This document shows positions 21,701-35,474 of a stretch of 64,000 nucleotides of DNA, one piece after another. A program made the position numbers and the translations under genes. The stretch is from positions 248,001-312,000 of the forward strand of contig NW_026870392.1 in the NCBI RefSeq assembly GCF_963576545.1, given 5' to 3'. The notes under the pieces were generated by a model. That model was not told the origin of the DNA, did no database searches, and saw only the letters and a list, made by a program, of their open reading frames with translations. The DNA comes from Limanda limanda (Eukaryota; Chordata; Actinopteri; Pleuronectiformes; Pleuronectidae). The first letter of the stretch is position 1. Each line of letters starts with the position of its first letter.

Positions 21701-24700
21701 GGTAGCGCGCATCGATCGGTACCATCCTTGAGCTTCTCCGACTTTCGGAAGGGTTAGGGTTAGGGTTAGGGATGAAAGCACATAGGAGAAAGAGATATTC
21801 TTGAATAACTTTTTTTGTGAAGGTCGGAGAGACTTGCAAGTAGGCTCTACCCCCACTAAATGTGGTAGCGCGCATCGATCGGTACCATCCTTGAGCTTCT
21901 CCGACTTTCGGAAGGGTTAGGGTTAGGGTTAGGGATGAAAGCACATAGGAGAAAGAGATATTCTTGAATAACTTTTTTTGTGAAGGTCGGAGAGACTTGG
22001 AAAGTGGTTGCATCTGGACTAATTTGGGTCCTGCGGATCGATTGGTACCATCCCCGAGCTTGTACGACCTTCGGAAGAGGTCGACCGACGAAATTCCCCC
22101 AAATCTGAGGAGATATTCTTGAATAACTTTTTTTGAGAAGGTCGGAGAGACTTGCAAGTAGGCTCTACCCCCACTAAATGGGGTAGCGCGCATCGATCGG
22201 CACCATCCTTGAGCTTCTCCGACTTTCGGAAGGGTTAGGGTTAGGGATGAAAGCACATAGGAGAAAGAGATATTCTTGAATAACTTTTTTTGTGAAGGTC
22301 GGAGAGACTTGGAAAGTGGTTGCATCTGGACTAATTTGGGTCCTGCGGATCGATTGGTACCATCCCCGAGCTTGTACGACCTTCGGAAGAGGTCGACCGA
22401 CGAAATTCCCCCAAATCTGAGGAGATATTCTTGAATAACTTTTTTTGAGAAGGTCGGAGAGACTTGCAAGTAGGCTCTACCCCCACTAAATGGGGTAGCG
22501 CGCATCGATCGGCACCATCCTTGAGCTTCTCCGACTTTCGGAAGGGTTAGGGTTAGGGTTAGGGATGAAAGCACATAGGAGAAAGAGATATTCTTGAATA
22601 ACTTTTTTTGTGAAGGTCGGAGAGACTTGCAAGTAGGCTCTACCCCCACTAAATGGGGTAGCGCGCATCGATCGGTACCATCCTTGAGCTTCTCCGACTT
22701 TCGGAAGGGTTAGGGTTAGGGTTAGGGCTGAAAGCACATAGGAGAAAGAGATATTCTTGAATAACTTTTTTTGTGAAGGTCGGAGAGACTTGCAAGTAGG
22801 CTCTACCCCCACTAAATGGGGTAGCGCGCATCGATCGGTACCATCCTTGAGCTTCTCCGACTTTCGGAAGGGTTAGGGTTAGGGTTAGGGATGAAAGCAC
22901 ATAGGAGAAAGAGATATTCTTGAATAACTTTTTTTGTGAAGGTCGGAGAGACTTGCAAGTAGGCTCTACCCCCACTAAATGGGGTAGCGCGCATCGATCG
23001 GTACCATCCTTGAGCTTCTCCGACTTTCGGAAGGGTTAGGGTTAGGGTTAGGGATGAAAGCACATAGGAGAAAGAGATATTCTTGAATAACTTTTTTTGT
23101 GAAGGTCGGAGAGACTTGCAAGTAGGCTCTACCCCCACTAAATGGGGTAGCGCGCATCGATCGGTACCATCCTTGAGCTTCTCCGACTTTCGGAAGGGTT
23201 AGGGTTAGGGTTAGGGATGAAAGCACATAGGAGAAAGAGATATTCTTGAATAACTTTTTTTGTGAAGGTCGGAGAGACTTGGAAAGTGGTTGCATCTGGA
23301 CTAATTTGGGTCCTGCAGATCGATTGGTACCATCCCCGAGCTTGTACGACCTTCGGAAGAGGTCGACCGACGAAATTCCCCCAAATCTGAGGAGATATTC
23401 TTGAATAACTTTTTTTGTGAAGGTCGGAGAGACTTGCAAGTAGGCTCTACCCCCACTAAATGGGGTAGCGCGCATCGATCGGTACCATCCTTGAGCTTCT
23501 CCGACTTTCGGAAGGGTTAGGGTTAGGGTTAGGGATGAAAGCACATAGGAGAAAGAGATATTCTTGAATAACTTTTTTTGTGAAGGTCGGAGAGACTTGC
23601 AAGTAGGCTCTACCCCCACTAAATGGGGTAGCGCGCATCGATCGGTACCATCCTTGAGCTTCTCCGACTTTCGGAAGGGTTAGGGTTAGGGTTAGGGATG
23701 AAAGCACATAGGAGAAAGAGATATTCTTGAATAACTTTTTTTGTGAAGGTCGGAGAGACTTGCAAGTAGGCTCTACCCCCACTAAATGGGGTAGCGCGCA
23801 TCGATCGGTACCATCCTTGAGCTTCTCCGACTTTCGGAAGGGTTAGGGTTAGGGTTAGGGATGAAAGCACATAGGAGAAAGAGATATTCTTGAATAACTT
23901 TTTTTGTGAAGGTCGGAGAGACTTGCAAGTAGGCTCTACCCCCACTAAATGGGGTAGCGCGCATCGATCGGTACCATCCTTGAGCTTCTCCGACTTTCGG
24001 AAGGGTTAGGGTTAGGGTTAGGGATGAAAGCACATAGGAGAAAGAGATATTCTTGAATAACTTTTTTTGTGAAGGTCGGAGAGACTTGCAAGTAGGCTCT
24101 ACCCCCACTAAATGTGGTAGCGCGCATCGATCGGTACCATCCTTGAGCTTCTCCGACTTTCGGAAGGGTTAGGGTTAGGGTTAGGGATGAAAGCACATAG
24201 GAGAAAGAGATATTCTTGAATAACTTTTTTTGTGAAGGTCGGAGAGACTTGGAAAGTGGTTGCATCTGGACTAATTTGGGTCCTGCGGATCGATTGGTAC
24301 CATCCCCGAGCTTGTACGACCTTCGGAAGAGGTCGACCGACGAAATTCCCCCAAATCTGAGGAGATATTCTTGAATAACTTTTTTTGTGAAGGTCGGAGA
24401 GACTTGCAAGTAGGCTCTACCCCCACTAAATGGGGTAGCGCGCATCGATCGGCACCATCCTTGAGCTTCTCCGACTTTCGGAAGGGTTAGGGTTAGGGAT
24501 GAAAGCACATAGGAGAAAGAGATATTCTTGAATAACTTTTTTTGTGAAGGTCGGAGAGACTTGCAAGTAGGCTCTACCCCCACTAAATGGGGTAGCGCGC
24601 ATCGATCGGTACCATCTTTGAGCTTCTCCGACTTTCGGAAGGGTTAGGGTTAGGGTTAGGGATGAAAGCACATAGGAGAAAGAGATATTCTTGAATAACT

Positions 24701-24725
24701 TTTTTTGTGAAGGTCGGAGAGACTT
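18777..24725 (+). repeat. Region II 5,949-bp HOR, copy 1
   Basis: B monomers start at 19755, 20067, 20548, 20866, 21999, 22311, 23281 and 24251. It contains a shorter 2,244-bp repeat: 18777-20384 matches 21021-22628. Both of those start with GATGAATGCAC followed by a GGGCTG monomer, and both later hold an AAATGTGG monomer before B and a 157-bp A between two B. The right part carries the CTGCAG B (23281) and a run of five A monomers. Confidence 0.9.
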
Positions 24726-27700
24726 GCAAGTAGGCTCTACCCCCACTAAATGGGGTAGCGCGCATCGATCGGTACCATCCTTGAGCTTCTCCGACTTTCG
24801 GAAGGGTTAGGGTTAGGGTTAGGGATGAAAGCACATAGGAGAAAGAGATATTCTTGAATAACTTTTTTTGTGAAGGTCGGAGAGACTTGCAAGTAGGCTC
24901 TACCCCCACTAAATGGGGTAGCGCGCATCGATCGGTACCATCCTTGAGCTTCTCCGACTTTCGGAAGGGTTAGGGTTAGGGTTAGGGCTGAAAGCACATA
25001 GGAGAAAGAGATATTCTTGAATAACTTTTTTTGTGAAGGTCGGAGAGACTTGCAAGTAGGCTCTACCCCCACTAAATGGGGTAGCGCGCATCGATCGGTA
25101 CCATCCTTGAGCTTCTCCGACTTTCGGAAGGGTTAGGGTTAGGGTTAGGGATGAAAGCACATAGGAGAAAGAGATATTCTTGAATAACTTTTTTTGTGAA
25201 GGTCGGAGAGACTTGCAAGTAGGCTCTACCCCCACTAAATGGGGTAGCGCGCATCGATCGGTACCATCCTTGAGCTTCTCCGACTTTCGGAAGGGTTAGG
25301 GTTAGGGTTAGGGATGAAAGCACATAGGAGAAAGAGATATTCTTGAATAACTTTTTTTGTGAAGGTCGGAGAGACTTGCAAGTAGGCTCTACCCCCACTA
25401 AATGGGGTAGCGCGCATCGATCGGTACCATCCTTGAGCTTCTCCGACTTTCGGAAGGGTTAGGGTTAGGGTTAGGGATGAAAGCACATAGGAGAAAGAGA
25501 TATTCTTGAATAACTTTTTTTGTGAAGGTCGGAGAGACTTGCAAGTAGGCTCTACCCCCACTAAATGTGGTAGCGCGCATCGATCGGTACCATCCTTGAG
25601 CTTCTCCGACTTTCGGAAGGGTTAGGGTTAGGGTTAGGGATGAAAGCACATAGGAGAAAGAGATATTCTTGAATAACTTTTTTTGTGAAGGTCGGAGAGA
25701 CTTGGAAAGTGGTTGCATCTGGACTAATTTGGGTCCTGCGGATCGATTGGTACCATCCCCGAGCTTGTACGACCTTCGGAAGAGGTCGACCGACGAAATT
25801 CCCCCAAATCTGAGGAGATATTCTTGAATAACTTTTTTTGAGAAGGTCGGAGAGACTTGCAAGTAGGCTCTACCCCCACTAAATGGGGTAGCGCGCATCG
25901 ATCGGCACCATCTTTGAGCTTCTCCGACTTTCGGAAGGGTTAGGGTTAGGGATGAAAGCACATAGGAGAAAGAGATATTCTTGAATAACTTTTTTTGTGA
26001 AGGTCGGAGAGACTTGGAAAGTGGTTGCATCTGGACTAATTTGGGTCCTGCGGATCGATTGGTACCATCCCCGAGCTTGTACGACCTTCGGAAGAGGTCG
26101 ACCGACGAAATTCCCCCAAATCTGAGGAGATATTCTTGAATAACTTTTTTTGAGAAGGTCGGAGAGACTTGCAAGTAGGCTCTACCCCCACTAAATGGGG
26201 TAGCGCGCATCGATCGGTACCATCCTTGAGCTTCTCCGACTTTCGGAAGGGTTAGGGTTAGGGTTAGGGATGAAAGCACATAGGAGAAAGAGATATTCTT
26301 GAATAACTTTTTTTGTGAAGGTCGGAGAGACTTGCAAGTAGGCTCTACCCCCACTAAATGGGGTAGCGCGCATCGATCGGTACCATCCTTGAGCTTCTCC
26401 GACTTTCGGAAGGGTTAGGGTTAGGGTTAGGGATGAAAGCACATAGGAGAAAGAGATATTCTTGAATAACTTTTTTTGTGAAGGTCGGAGAGACTTGGAA
26501 AGTGGTTGCATCTGGACTAATTTGGGTCCTGCGGATCGATTGGTACCATCCCCGAGCTTGTACGACCTTCGGAAGAGGTCGACCGACGAAATTCCCCCAA
26601 ATCTGAGGAGATATTCTTGAATAACTTTTTTTGAGAAGGTCGGAGAGACTTGCAAGTAGGCTCTACCCCCACTAAATGGGGTAGCGCGCATCGATCGGCA
26701 CCATCCTTGAGCTTCTCCGACTTTCGGAAGGGTTAGGGTTAGGGTAAGGGATGAAAGCACATAGGAGAAAGAGATATTCTTGAATAACTTTTTTTGTGAA
26801 GGTCGGAGAGACTTGGAAAGTGGTTGCATCTGGACTAATTTGGGTCCTGCGGATCGATTGGTACCATCCCCGAGCTTGTACGACCTTCGGAAGAGGTCGA
26901 CCGACGAAATTCCCCCAAATCTGAGGAGATATTCTTGAATAACTTTTTTTGAGAAGGTCGGAGAGACTTGCAAGTAGGCTCTACCCCCACTAAATGGGGT
27001 AGCGCGCATCGATCGGCACCATCCTTGAGCTTCTCCGACTTTCGGAAGGGTTAGGGTTAGGGTTAGGGATGAATGCACATAGGAGAAAGAGATATTCTTG
27101 AATAACTTTTTTTGTGAAGGTCGGAGAGACTTGCAAGTAGGCTCTACCCCCACTAAATGGGGTAGCGCGCATCGATCGGTACCATCCTTGAGCTTCTCCG
27201 ACTTTCGGAAGGGTTAGGGTTAGGGTTAGGGCTGAAAGCACATAGGAGAAAGAGATATTCTTGAATAACTTTTTTTGTGAAGGTCGGAGAGACTTGCAAG
27301 TAGGCTCTACCCCCACTAAATGGGGTAGCGCGCATCGATCGGTACCATCCTTGAGCTTCTCCGACTTTCGGAAGGGTTAGGGTTAGGGTTAGGGATGAAA
27401 GCACATAGGAGAAAGAGATATTCTTGAATAACTTTTTTTGTGAAGGTCGGAGAGACTTTCAAGTAGGCTCTACCCCCACTAAATGGGGTAGCGCGCATCG
27501 ATCGGTACCATCCTTGAGCTTCTCCGACTTTCGGAAGGGTTAGGGTTAGGGTTAGGGATGAAAGCACATAGGAGAAAGAGATATTCTTGAATAACTTTTT
27601 TTGTGAAGGTCGGAGAGACTTGCAAGTAGGCTCTACCCCCACTAAATGGGGTAGCGCGCATCGATCGGTACCATCCTTGAGCTTCTCCGACTTTCGGAAG

Positions 27701-30348
27701 GGTTAGGGTTAGGGTTAGGGATGAAAGCACATAGGAGAAAGAGATATTCTTGAATAACTTTTTTTGTGAAGGTCGGAGAGACTTGCAAGTAGGCTCTACC
27801 CCCACTAAATGTGGTAGCGCGCATCGATCGGTACCATCCTTGAGCTTCTCCGACTTTCGGAAGGGTTAGGGTTAGGGTTAGGGATGAAAGCACATAGGAG
27901 AAAGAGATATTCTTGAATAACTTTTTTTGTGAAGGTCGGAGAGACTTGGAAAGTGGTTGCATCTGGACTAATTTGGGTCCTGCGGATCGATTGGTACCAT
28001 CCCCGAGCTTGTACGACCTTCGGAAGAGGTCGACCGACGAAATTCCCCCAAATCTGAGGAGATATTCTTGAATAACTTTTTTTGAGAAGGTCGGAGAGAC
28101 TTGCAAGTAGGCTCTACCCCCACTAAATGGGGTAGCGCGCATCGATCGGCACCATCCTTGAGCTTCTCCGACTTTCGGAAGGGTTAGGGTTAGGGATGAA
28201 AGCACATAGGAGAAAGAGATATTCTTGAATAACTTTTTTTGTGAAGGTCGGAGAGACTTGGAAAGTGGTTGCATCTGGACTAATTTGGGTCCTGCGGATC
28301 GATTGGTACCATCCCCGAGCTTGTACGACCTTCGGAAGAGGTCGACCGACGAAATTCCCCCAAATCTGAGGAGATATTCTTGAATAACTTTTTTTGAGAA
28401 GGTCGGAGAGACTTGCAAGTAGGCTCTACCCCCACTAAATGGGGTAGCGCGCATCGATCGGCACCATCCTTGAGCTTCTCCGACTTTCGGAAGGGTTAGG
28501 GTTAGGGTTAGGGATGAAAGCACATAGGAGAAAGAGATATTCTTGAATAACTTTTTTTGTGAAGGTCGGAGAGACTTGCAAGTAGGCTCTACCCCCACTA
28601 AATGGGGTAGCGCGCATCGATCGGTACCATCCTTGAGCTTCTCCGACTTTCGGAAGGGTTAGGGTTAGGGTTAGGGCTGAAAGCACATAGGAGAAAGAGA
28701 TATTCTTGAATAACTTTTTTTGTGAAGGTCGGAGAGACTTGCAAGTAGGCTCTACCCCCACTAAATGGGGTAGCGCGCATCGATCGGTACCATCCTTGAG
28801 CTTCTCCGACTTTCGGAAGGGTTAGGGTTAGGGTTAGGGATGAAAGCACATAGGAGAAAGAGATATTCTTGAATAACTTTTTTTGTGAAGGTCGGAGAGA
28901 CTTGCAAGTAGGCTCTACCCCCACTAAATGGGGTAGCGCGCATCGATCGGTACCATCCTTGAGCTTCTCCGACTTTCGGAAGGGTTAGGGTTAGGGTTAG
29001 GGATGAAAGCACATAGGAGAAAGAGATATTCTTGAATAACTTTTTTTGTGAAGGTCGGAGAGACTTGCAAGTAGGCTCTACCCCCACTAAATGGGGTAGC
29101 GCGCATCGATCGGTACCATCCTTGAGCTTCTCCGACTTTCGGAAGGGTTAGGGTTAGGGTTAGGGATGAAAGCACATAGGAGAAAGAGATATTCTTGAAT
29201 AACTTTTTTTGTGAAGGTCGGAGAGACTTGGAAAGTGGTTGCATCTGGACTAATTTGGGTCCTGCAGATCGATTGGTACCATCCCCGAGCTTGTACGACC
29301 TTCGGAAGAGGTCGACCGACGAAATTCCCCCAAATCTGAGGAGATATTCTTGAATAACTTTTTTTGTGAAGGTCGGAGAGACTTGCAAGTAGGCTCTACC
29401 CCCACTAAATGGGGTAGCGCGCATCGATCGGTACCATCCTTGAGCTTCTCCGACTTTCGGAAGGGTTAGGGTTAGGGTTAGGGATGAAAGCACATAGGAG
29501 AAAGAGATATTCTTGAATAACTTTTTTTGTGAAGGTCGGAGAGACTTGCAAGTAGGCTCTACCCCCACTAAATGGGGTAGCGCGCATCGATCGGTACCAT
29601 CCTTGAGCTTCTCCGACTTTCGGAAGGGTTAGGGTTAGGGTTAGGGATGAAAGCACATAGGAGAAAGAGATATTCTTGAATAACTTTTTTTGTGAAGGTC
29701 GGAGAGACTTGCAAGTAGGCTCTACCCCCACTAAATGGGGTAGCGCGCATCGATCGGTACCATCCTTGAGCTTCTCCGACTTTCGGAAGGGTTAGGGTTA
29801 GGGTTAGGGATGAAAGCACATAGGAGAAAGAGATATTCTTGAATAACTTTTTTTGTGAAGGTCGGAGAGACTTGGAAAGTGGTTGCATCTGGACTAATTT
29901 GGGTCCTGCGGATCGATTGGTACCATCCCCGAGCTTGTACGACCTTCGGAAGAGGTCGACCGACGAAATTCCCCCAAATCTGAGGAGATATTCTTGAATA
30001 ACTTTTTTTGTGAAGGTCGGAGAGACTTGCAAGTAGGCTCTACCCCCACTAAATGGGGTAGCGCGCATCGATCGGCACCATCCTTGAGCTTCTCCGACTT
30101 TCGGAAGGGTTAGGGTTAGGGATGAAAGCACATAGGAGAAAGAGATATTCTTGAATAACTTTTTTTGTGAAGGTCGGAGAGACTTGCAAGTAGGCTCTAC
30201 CCCCACTAAATGGGGTAGCGCGCATCGATCGGTACCATCCTTGAGCTTCTCCGACTTTCGGAAGGGTTAGGGTTAGGGTTAGGGATGAAAGCACATAGGA
30301 GAAAGAGATATTCTTGAATAACTTTTTTTGTGAAGGTCGGAGAGACTT
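24726..30348 (+). repeat. Region II 5,949-bp HOR, copy 2 (5,623 bp, two A monomers fewer)
   Basis: Matches copy 1 monomer for monomer at an offset of 5,949 from 24726 to about 29710. Two A monomers (326 bp) are then missing and the offset becomes 5,623. B monomers start at 25704, 26016, 26497, 26815, 27948, 28260, 29230 and 29874. Private changes are GGCACCATCTTTG at 25859, TAAGGG at 26745 and ACTTTCAAG near 27457. Confidence 0.9.
26745..26750 (+). other. Degenerate telomeric unit TAAGGG
   Basis: The third TTAGGG of the A monomer 26652-26814 reads TAAGGG. It is the only substitution inside a telomeric tract that I noticed among about 928 units. The G-tracts themselves are intact. Confidence 0.85.
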
Positions 30349-30994
30349 GCAAGTAGGCTCTACCCCCACTAAATGGGGTAGCGCGCATCGATCGGTACCA
30401 TCCTTGAGCTTCTCCGACTTTCGGAAGGGTTAGGGTTAGGGTTAGGGATGAAAGCACATAGGAGAAAGAGATATTCTTGAATAACTTTTTTTGTGAAGGT
30501 CGGAGAGACTTGCAAGTAGGCTCTACCCCCACTAAATGGGGTAGCGCGCATCGATCGGTACCATCCTTGAGCTTCTCCGACTTTCGGAAGGGTTAGGGTT
30601 AGGGATGAAAGCACATAGGAGAAAGAGATATTCTTGAATAACTTTTTTTGTGAAGGTCGGAGAGACTTGCAAGTAGGCTCTACCCCCACTAAATGGGGTA
30701 GCGCGCATCGATCGGTACCATCCTTGAGCTTCTCCGACTTTCGGAAGGGTTAGGGTTAGGGTTAGGGATGAAAGCACATAGGAGAAAGAGATATTCTTGA
30801 ATAACTTTTTTTGTGAAGGTCGGAGAGACTTGCAAGTAGGCTCTACCCCCACTAAATGGGGTAGCGCGCATCGATCGGTACCATCCTTGAGCTTCTCCGA
30901 CTTTCGGAAGGGTTAGGGTTAGGGTTAGGGATGAAAGCACATAGGAGAAAGAGATATTCTTGAATAACTTTTTTTGTGAAGGTCGGAGAGACTT
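30349..30994 (+). repeat. Four A monomers joining regions II and III
   Basis: Order A A157 A A with no B. No distinctive markers. Confidence 0.85.
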
Positions 30995-33242
30995 GCAAGT
31001 AGGCTCTACCCCCACTAAATGTGGTAGCGCGCATCGATCGGTACCATCCTTGAGCTTCTCCGACTTTCGAAAAGGGTTAGGGTTAGGGTTAGGGATGAAA
31101 GCACATAGGAGAAAGAGATATTCTTGAATAACTTTTTTTGTGAAGGTCGGAGAGACTTGGAAAGTGGTTGCATCTGGACTAATTTGGGTCCTGCGGATCG
31201 ATTGGTACCATCCCCGAGCTTGTACGACCTTCGGAAGAGGTCGACCGACGAAATTCCCCCAAATCTGAGGAGATATTCTTGAATAACTTTTTTTGTGAAG
31301 GTCGGAGAGACTTGCAAGTAGGCTCTACCCCCACTAAATGGGGTAGCGCGCATCGATCGGCACCATCCTTGAGCTTCTCCGACTTTCGGAAGGGTTAGGG
31401 TTAGGGATGAAAGCACATAGGAGAAAGAGATATTCTTGAATAACTTTTTTTGTGAAGGTCGGAGAGACTTGCAAGTAGGCTCTACCCCCACTAAATGGGG
31501 TAGCGCGCATCGATCGGTACCATCCTTGAGCTTCTCCGACTTTCGGAAGGGTTAGGGTTAGGGTTAGGGATGAAAGCACATAGGAGAAAGAGATATTCTT
31601 GAATAACTTTTTTTGTGAAGGTCGGAGAGACTTGCAAGTAGGCTCTACCCCCACTAAATGGGGTAGCGCGCATCGATCGGTACCATCCTTGAGCTTCTCC
31701 GACTTTCGGAAGGGTTAGGGTTAGGGTTAGGGATGAAAGCACATAGGAGAAAGAGATATTCTTGAATAACTTTTTTTGTGAAGGTCGGAGAGACTTGCAA
31801 GTAGGCTCTACCCCCACTAAATGGGGTAGCGCGCATCGATCGGTACCATCCTTGAGCTTCTCCGACTTTCGGAAGGGTTAGGGTTAGGGTTAGGGATGAA
31901 AGCACATAGGAGAAAGAGATATTCTTGAATAACTTTTTTTGTGAAGGTCGGAGAGACTTGCAAGTAGGCTCTACCCCCACTAAATGGGGTAGCGCGCATC
32001 GATCGGTACCATCCTTGAGCTTCTCCGACTTTCGGAAGGGTTAGGGTTAGGGTTAGGGATGAAAGCACATAGGAGAAAGAGATATTCTTGAATAACTTTT
32101 TTTGTGAAGGTCGGAGAGACTTGCAAGTAGGCTCTACCCCCACTAAATGGGGTAGCGCGCATCGATCGGTACCATCCTTGAGCTTCTCCGACTTTCGGAA
32201 GGGTTAGGGTTAGGGTTAGGGATGAAAGCACATAGGAGAAAGAGATATTCTTGAATAACTTTTTTTGTGAAGGTCGGAGAGACTTGCAAGTAGGCTCTAC
32301 CCCCACTAAATGTGGTAGCGCGCATCGATCGGTACCATCCTTGAGCTTCTCCGACTTTCGGAAGGGTTAGGGTTAGGGTTAGGGATGAAAGCACATAGGA
32401 GAAAGAGATATTCTTGAATAACTTTTTTTGTGAAGGTCGGAGAGACTTGCAAGTAGGCTCTACCCCCACTAAATGGGGTAGCGCGCATCGATCGGTACCA
32501 TCCTTGAGCTTCTCCGACTTTCGGAAGGGTTAGGGTTAGGGTTAGGGATGAAAGCACATAGGAGAAAGAGATATTCTTGAATAACTTTTTTTGTGAAGGT
32601 CGGAGAGACTTGCAAGTAGGCTTTACCCCCACTAAATGGGGTTGCGCGCATCGATCGGTACCATCCTTGAGCTTCTCCGACTTTCGGAAGGGTTAGGGTT
32701 AGGGTTAGGGATGAAAGCACATAGGAGAAAGAGATATTCTTGAATAACTTTTTTTGTGAAGGTCGGAGAGACTTGCAAGTAGGCTCTACCCCCACTAAAT
32801 GGGGTAGCGCGCATCGATCGGTACCATCCTTGAGCTTCTCCGACTTTCGGAAGGGTTAGGGTTAGGGTTAGGGATGAAAGCACATAGGAGAAAGAGATAT
32901 TCTTGAATAACTTTTTTTGTGAAGGTCGGAGAGACTTGCAAGTAGGCTCTACCCCCACTAAATGGGGTAGCGCGCATCGATCGGTACCATCCTTGAGCTT
33001 CTCCGACTTTCGGAAGGGTTAGGGTTAGGGATGAAAGCACATAGGAGAAAGAGATATTCTTGAATAACTTTTTTTGTGAAGGTCGGAGAGACGTGGTTGC
33101 ATCTGGACTAATTTGGGTCCTGCGGATCGATTGGTACCATCCCCGAGCTTGTACGACCTTCGGAAGATGTCGACCGACGAAATTCCCCCAAATCTGAGGA
33201 GATATTCTTGAATAACTTTTTTTGTGAAGGTCGGAGAGACTT
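30995..33242 (+). repeat. Region III block X, copy 1
   Basis: Order A164 B A157 then nine A, a shortened A157 and a shortened B. It starts with a monomer carrying AAATGTGG and TTTCGAAAAGGG (one extra base). The monomer at 32612 carries both GGCTTTACC and GGGGTTGCG. The last two monomers are joined by a 7-bp deletion (see 33083-33102). B at 31159 and 33093. Confidence 0.9.
33083..33102 (+). other. 7-bp deletion at an A/B junction
   Basis: The junction reads GAGACGTGGTTGC instead of GAGACTTGGAAAGTGG, so TTGGAAA or an equivalent is lost. The A is cut to 155 bp and the B (33093-33242) to 150 bp. The matching junction at 43510/43511 is intact, so the deletion postdates or was not copied in the 10,416-bp duplication. 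Confidence 0.9.
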
Positions 33243-35340
33243 GCAAGTAGGCTCTACCCCCACTAAATGGGGTAGCGCGCATCGATCGGTACCATCCTTG
33301 AGCTTCTCCGACTTTCGGAAGGGTTAGGGTTAGGGTTAGGGATGAAAGCACATAGGAGAAAGAGATATTCTTGAATAACTTTTTTTGTGAAGGTCGGAGA
33401 GACTTGCAAGTAGGCTCTACCCCCACTAAATGGGGTAGCGCGCATCGATCGGTACCATCCTTGAGCTTCTCCGACTTTCGGAAGGGTTAGGGTTAGGGTT
33501 AGGGGATGAAAGCACATAGGAGAAAGAGATATTCTTGAATAACTTTTTTTGTGAAGGTCGGAGAGACTTGCAAGTAGGCTCTACCCCCACTAAATGGGGT
33601 AGCGCGCATCGATCGGTACCATCCTTGAGCTTCTCCGACTTTCGGAAGGGTTAGGGTTAGGGTTAGGGATGAAAGCACATAGGAGAAAGAGATATTCTTG
33701 AATAACTTTTTTTATGAAGGTCGGAGAGACTTGCAAGTAGGCTCTACCCCCACTAAATGGGGTAGCGCGCATCGATTGGTACCATCCTTGAGCTTCTCCG
33801 ACTTTCGGAAGGGTTAGGGTTAGGGTTAGGGATGAAAGCACATAGGAGAAAGAGATATTCTTGAATAACTTTTTTTGTGAAGGTCGGAGAGACTTGGAAA
33901 GTGGTTGCATCTGGACTAATTTGGGTCCTGCGGATCGATTGGTACCATCCCCGAGCTTGTACGACCTTCGGAAGAGGTCGACCGACGAAATTCCCCCAAA
34001 TCTGAGGAGATATTCTTGAATAACTTTTTTTGTGAAGGTCGGAGAGACTTGCAAGTAGGCTCTACCCCCACTAAATGGGGTAGCGCGCATCGATCGGTAC
34101 CATCCTTGAGCTTCTCCGACTTTCGGAAGGGTTAGGGTTAGGGTTAGGGATGAAAGCACATAGGAGAAAGAGATATTCTTGAATAACTTTTTTTGTGAAG
34201 GTCGGAGAGACTTGCAAGTAGGCTCTACCCCCACTAAATGGGGTAGCGCGCATCGATCGGTACCATCCTTGAGCTTCTCCGACTTTCGGAAGGGTTAGGG
34301 TTAGGGTTAGGGATGAAAGCACATAGGAGAAAGAGATATTCTTGAATAACTTTTTTTGTGAAGGTCGGAGAGACTTGCAAGTAGGCTCTACCCCCACTAA
34401 ATGGGGTAGCGCGCATCGATCAGTACCATCCTTGAGCTTCTCCGACTTTCGGAAGGGTTAGGGTTAGGGTTAGGGATGAAAGCACATAGGAGAAAGAGAT
34501 ATTCTTGAATAACTTTTTTTGTGAAGGTCGGAGAGACTTGGAAAGTGGTTGCATCTGGACTAATTTGGGTCCTGCGGATCGATTGGTACCATCCCCGAGC
34601 TTGTACGACCTTCGGAAGAGGTCGACCGACGAAATTCCCCCAAATCTGAGGAGATATTCTTGAATAACTTTTTTTGTGAAGGTCGGAGAGACTTGCAAGT
34701 AGGCTCTACCCCCACTAAATGGGGTAACGCGCATCGATCGGTACCATCCTTGAGCTTCTCCGACTTTCGGAAGGGTTAGGGTTAGGGTTAGGGATGAAAG
34801 CACATAGGAGAAAGAGATATTCTTGAATAACTTTTTTTGTGAAGGTCGGAGAGACTTGCAAGTAGGCTCTACCCCCACTAAATGGGGTAGCGCGCATCGA
34901 TCGGTACCATCCTTGAGCTTCTCCGACTTTCGGAAGGGTTAGGGTTAGGGATGAAAGCACATAGGAGAAAGAGATATTCTTGAATAACTTTTTTTGTGAA
35001 GGTCGGAGAGACTTGCAAGTAGGCTCCACCCCCACTAAATGGGGTAGCGCGCATCGATCGGTACCATCCTTGAGCTTCTCCGACTTTCGGAAGGGTTAGG
35101 GTTAGGGTTAGGGATGAAAGCACATAGGAGAAAGAGATATTCTTGAATAACTTTTTTTGTGAAGGTCGGAGAGACTTGCAAGTAGGCTCTACCCCCACTA
35201 AATGGGGTAGCGCGCATCGATCGGTACCATCCTTGAGCTTCTCCGACTTTCGGAAGGGTTAGGGTTAGGGTTAGGGATGAAAGCACATAGGAGAAAGAGA
35301 TATTCTTGAATAACTTTTTTTGTGAAGGTCGGAGAGACTT

Positions 35341-35474
35341 GCAAGTAGGCTCTACCCCCACCATCCTTGAGCTTCTCCGACTTTCGGAAGGGTTAGGGTT
35401 AGGGTTAGGGATGAAAGCACATAGGAGAAAGAGATATTCTTGAATAACTTTTTTTGTGAAGGTCGGAGAGACTT
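35341..35474 (+). repeat. A monomer with 29-bp internal deletion (134 bp), copy 1
   Basis: CCCCCAC is joined directly to CATCCTTGAG, removing one hairpin arm and most of the palindrome cluster. The deleted segment is bounded by AC on both sides, as in microhomology-mediated or slippage deletion. Confidence 0.93.

Noticed and set aside
32612..32774. Compensatory change in the A hairpin (CTTTACC with GGGGTTGCG, also at 43028)
   Set aside because: The two changes lie on opposite arms but do not restore pairing: one makes a T-G wobble and the other a T-T mismatch.
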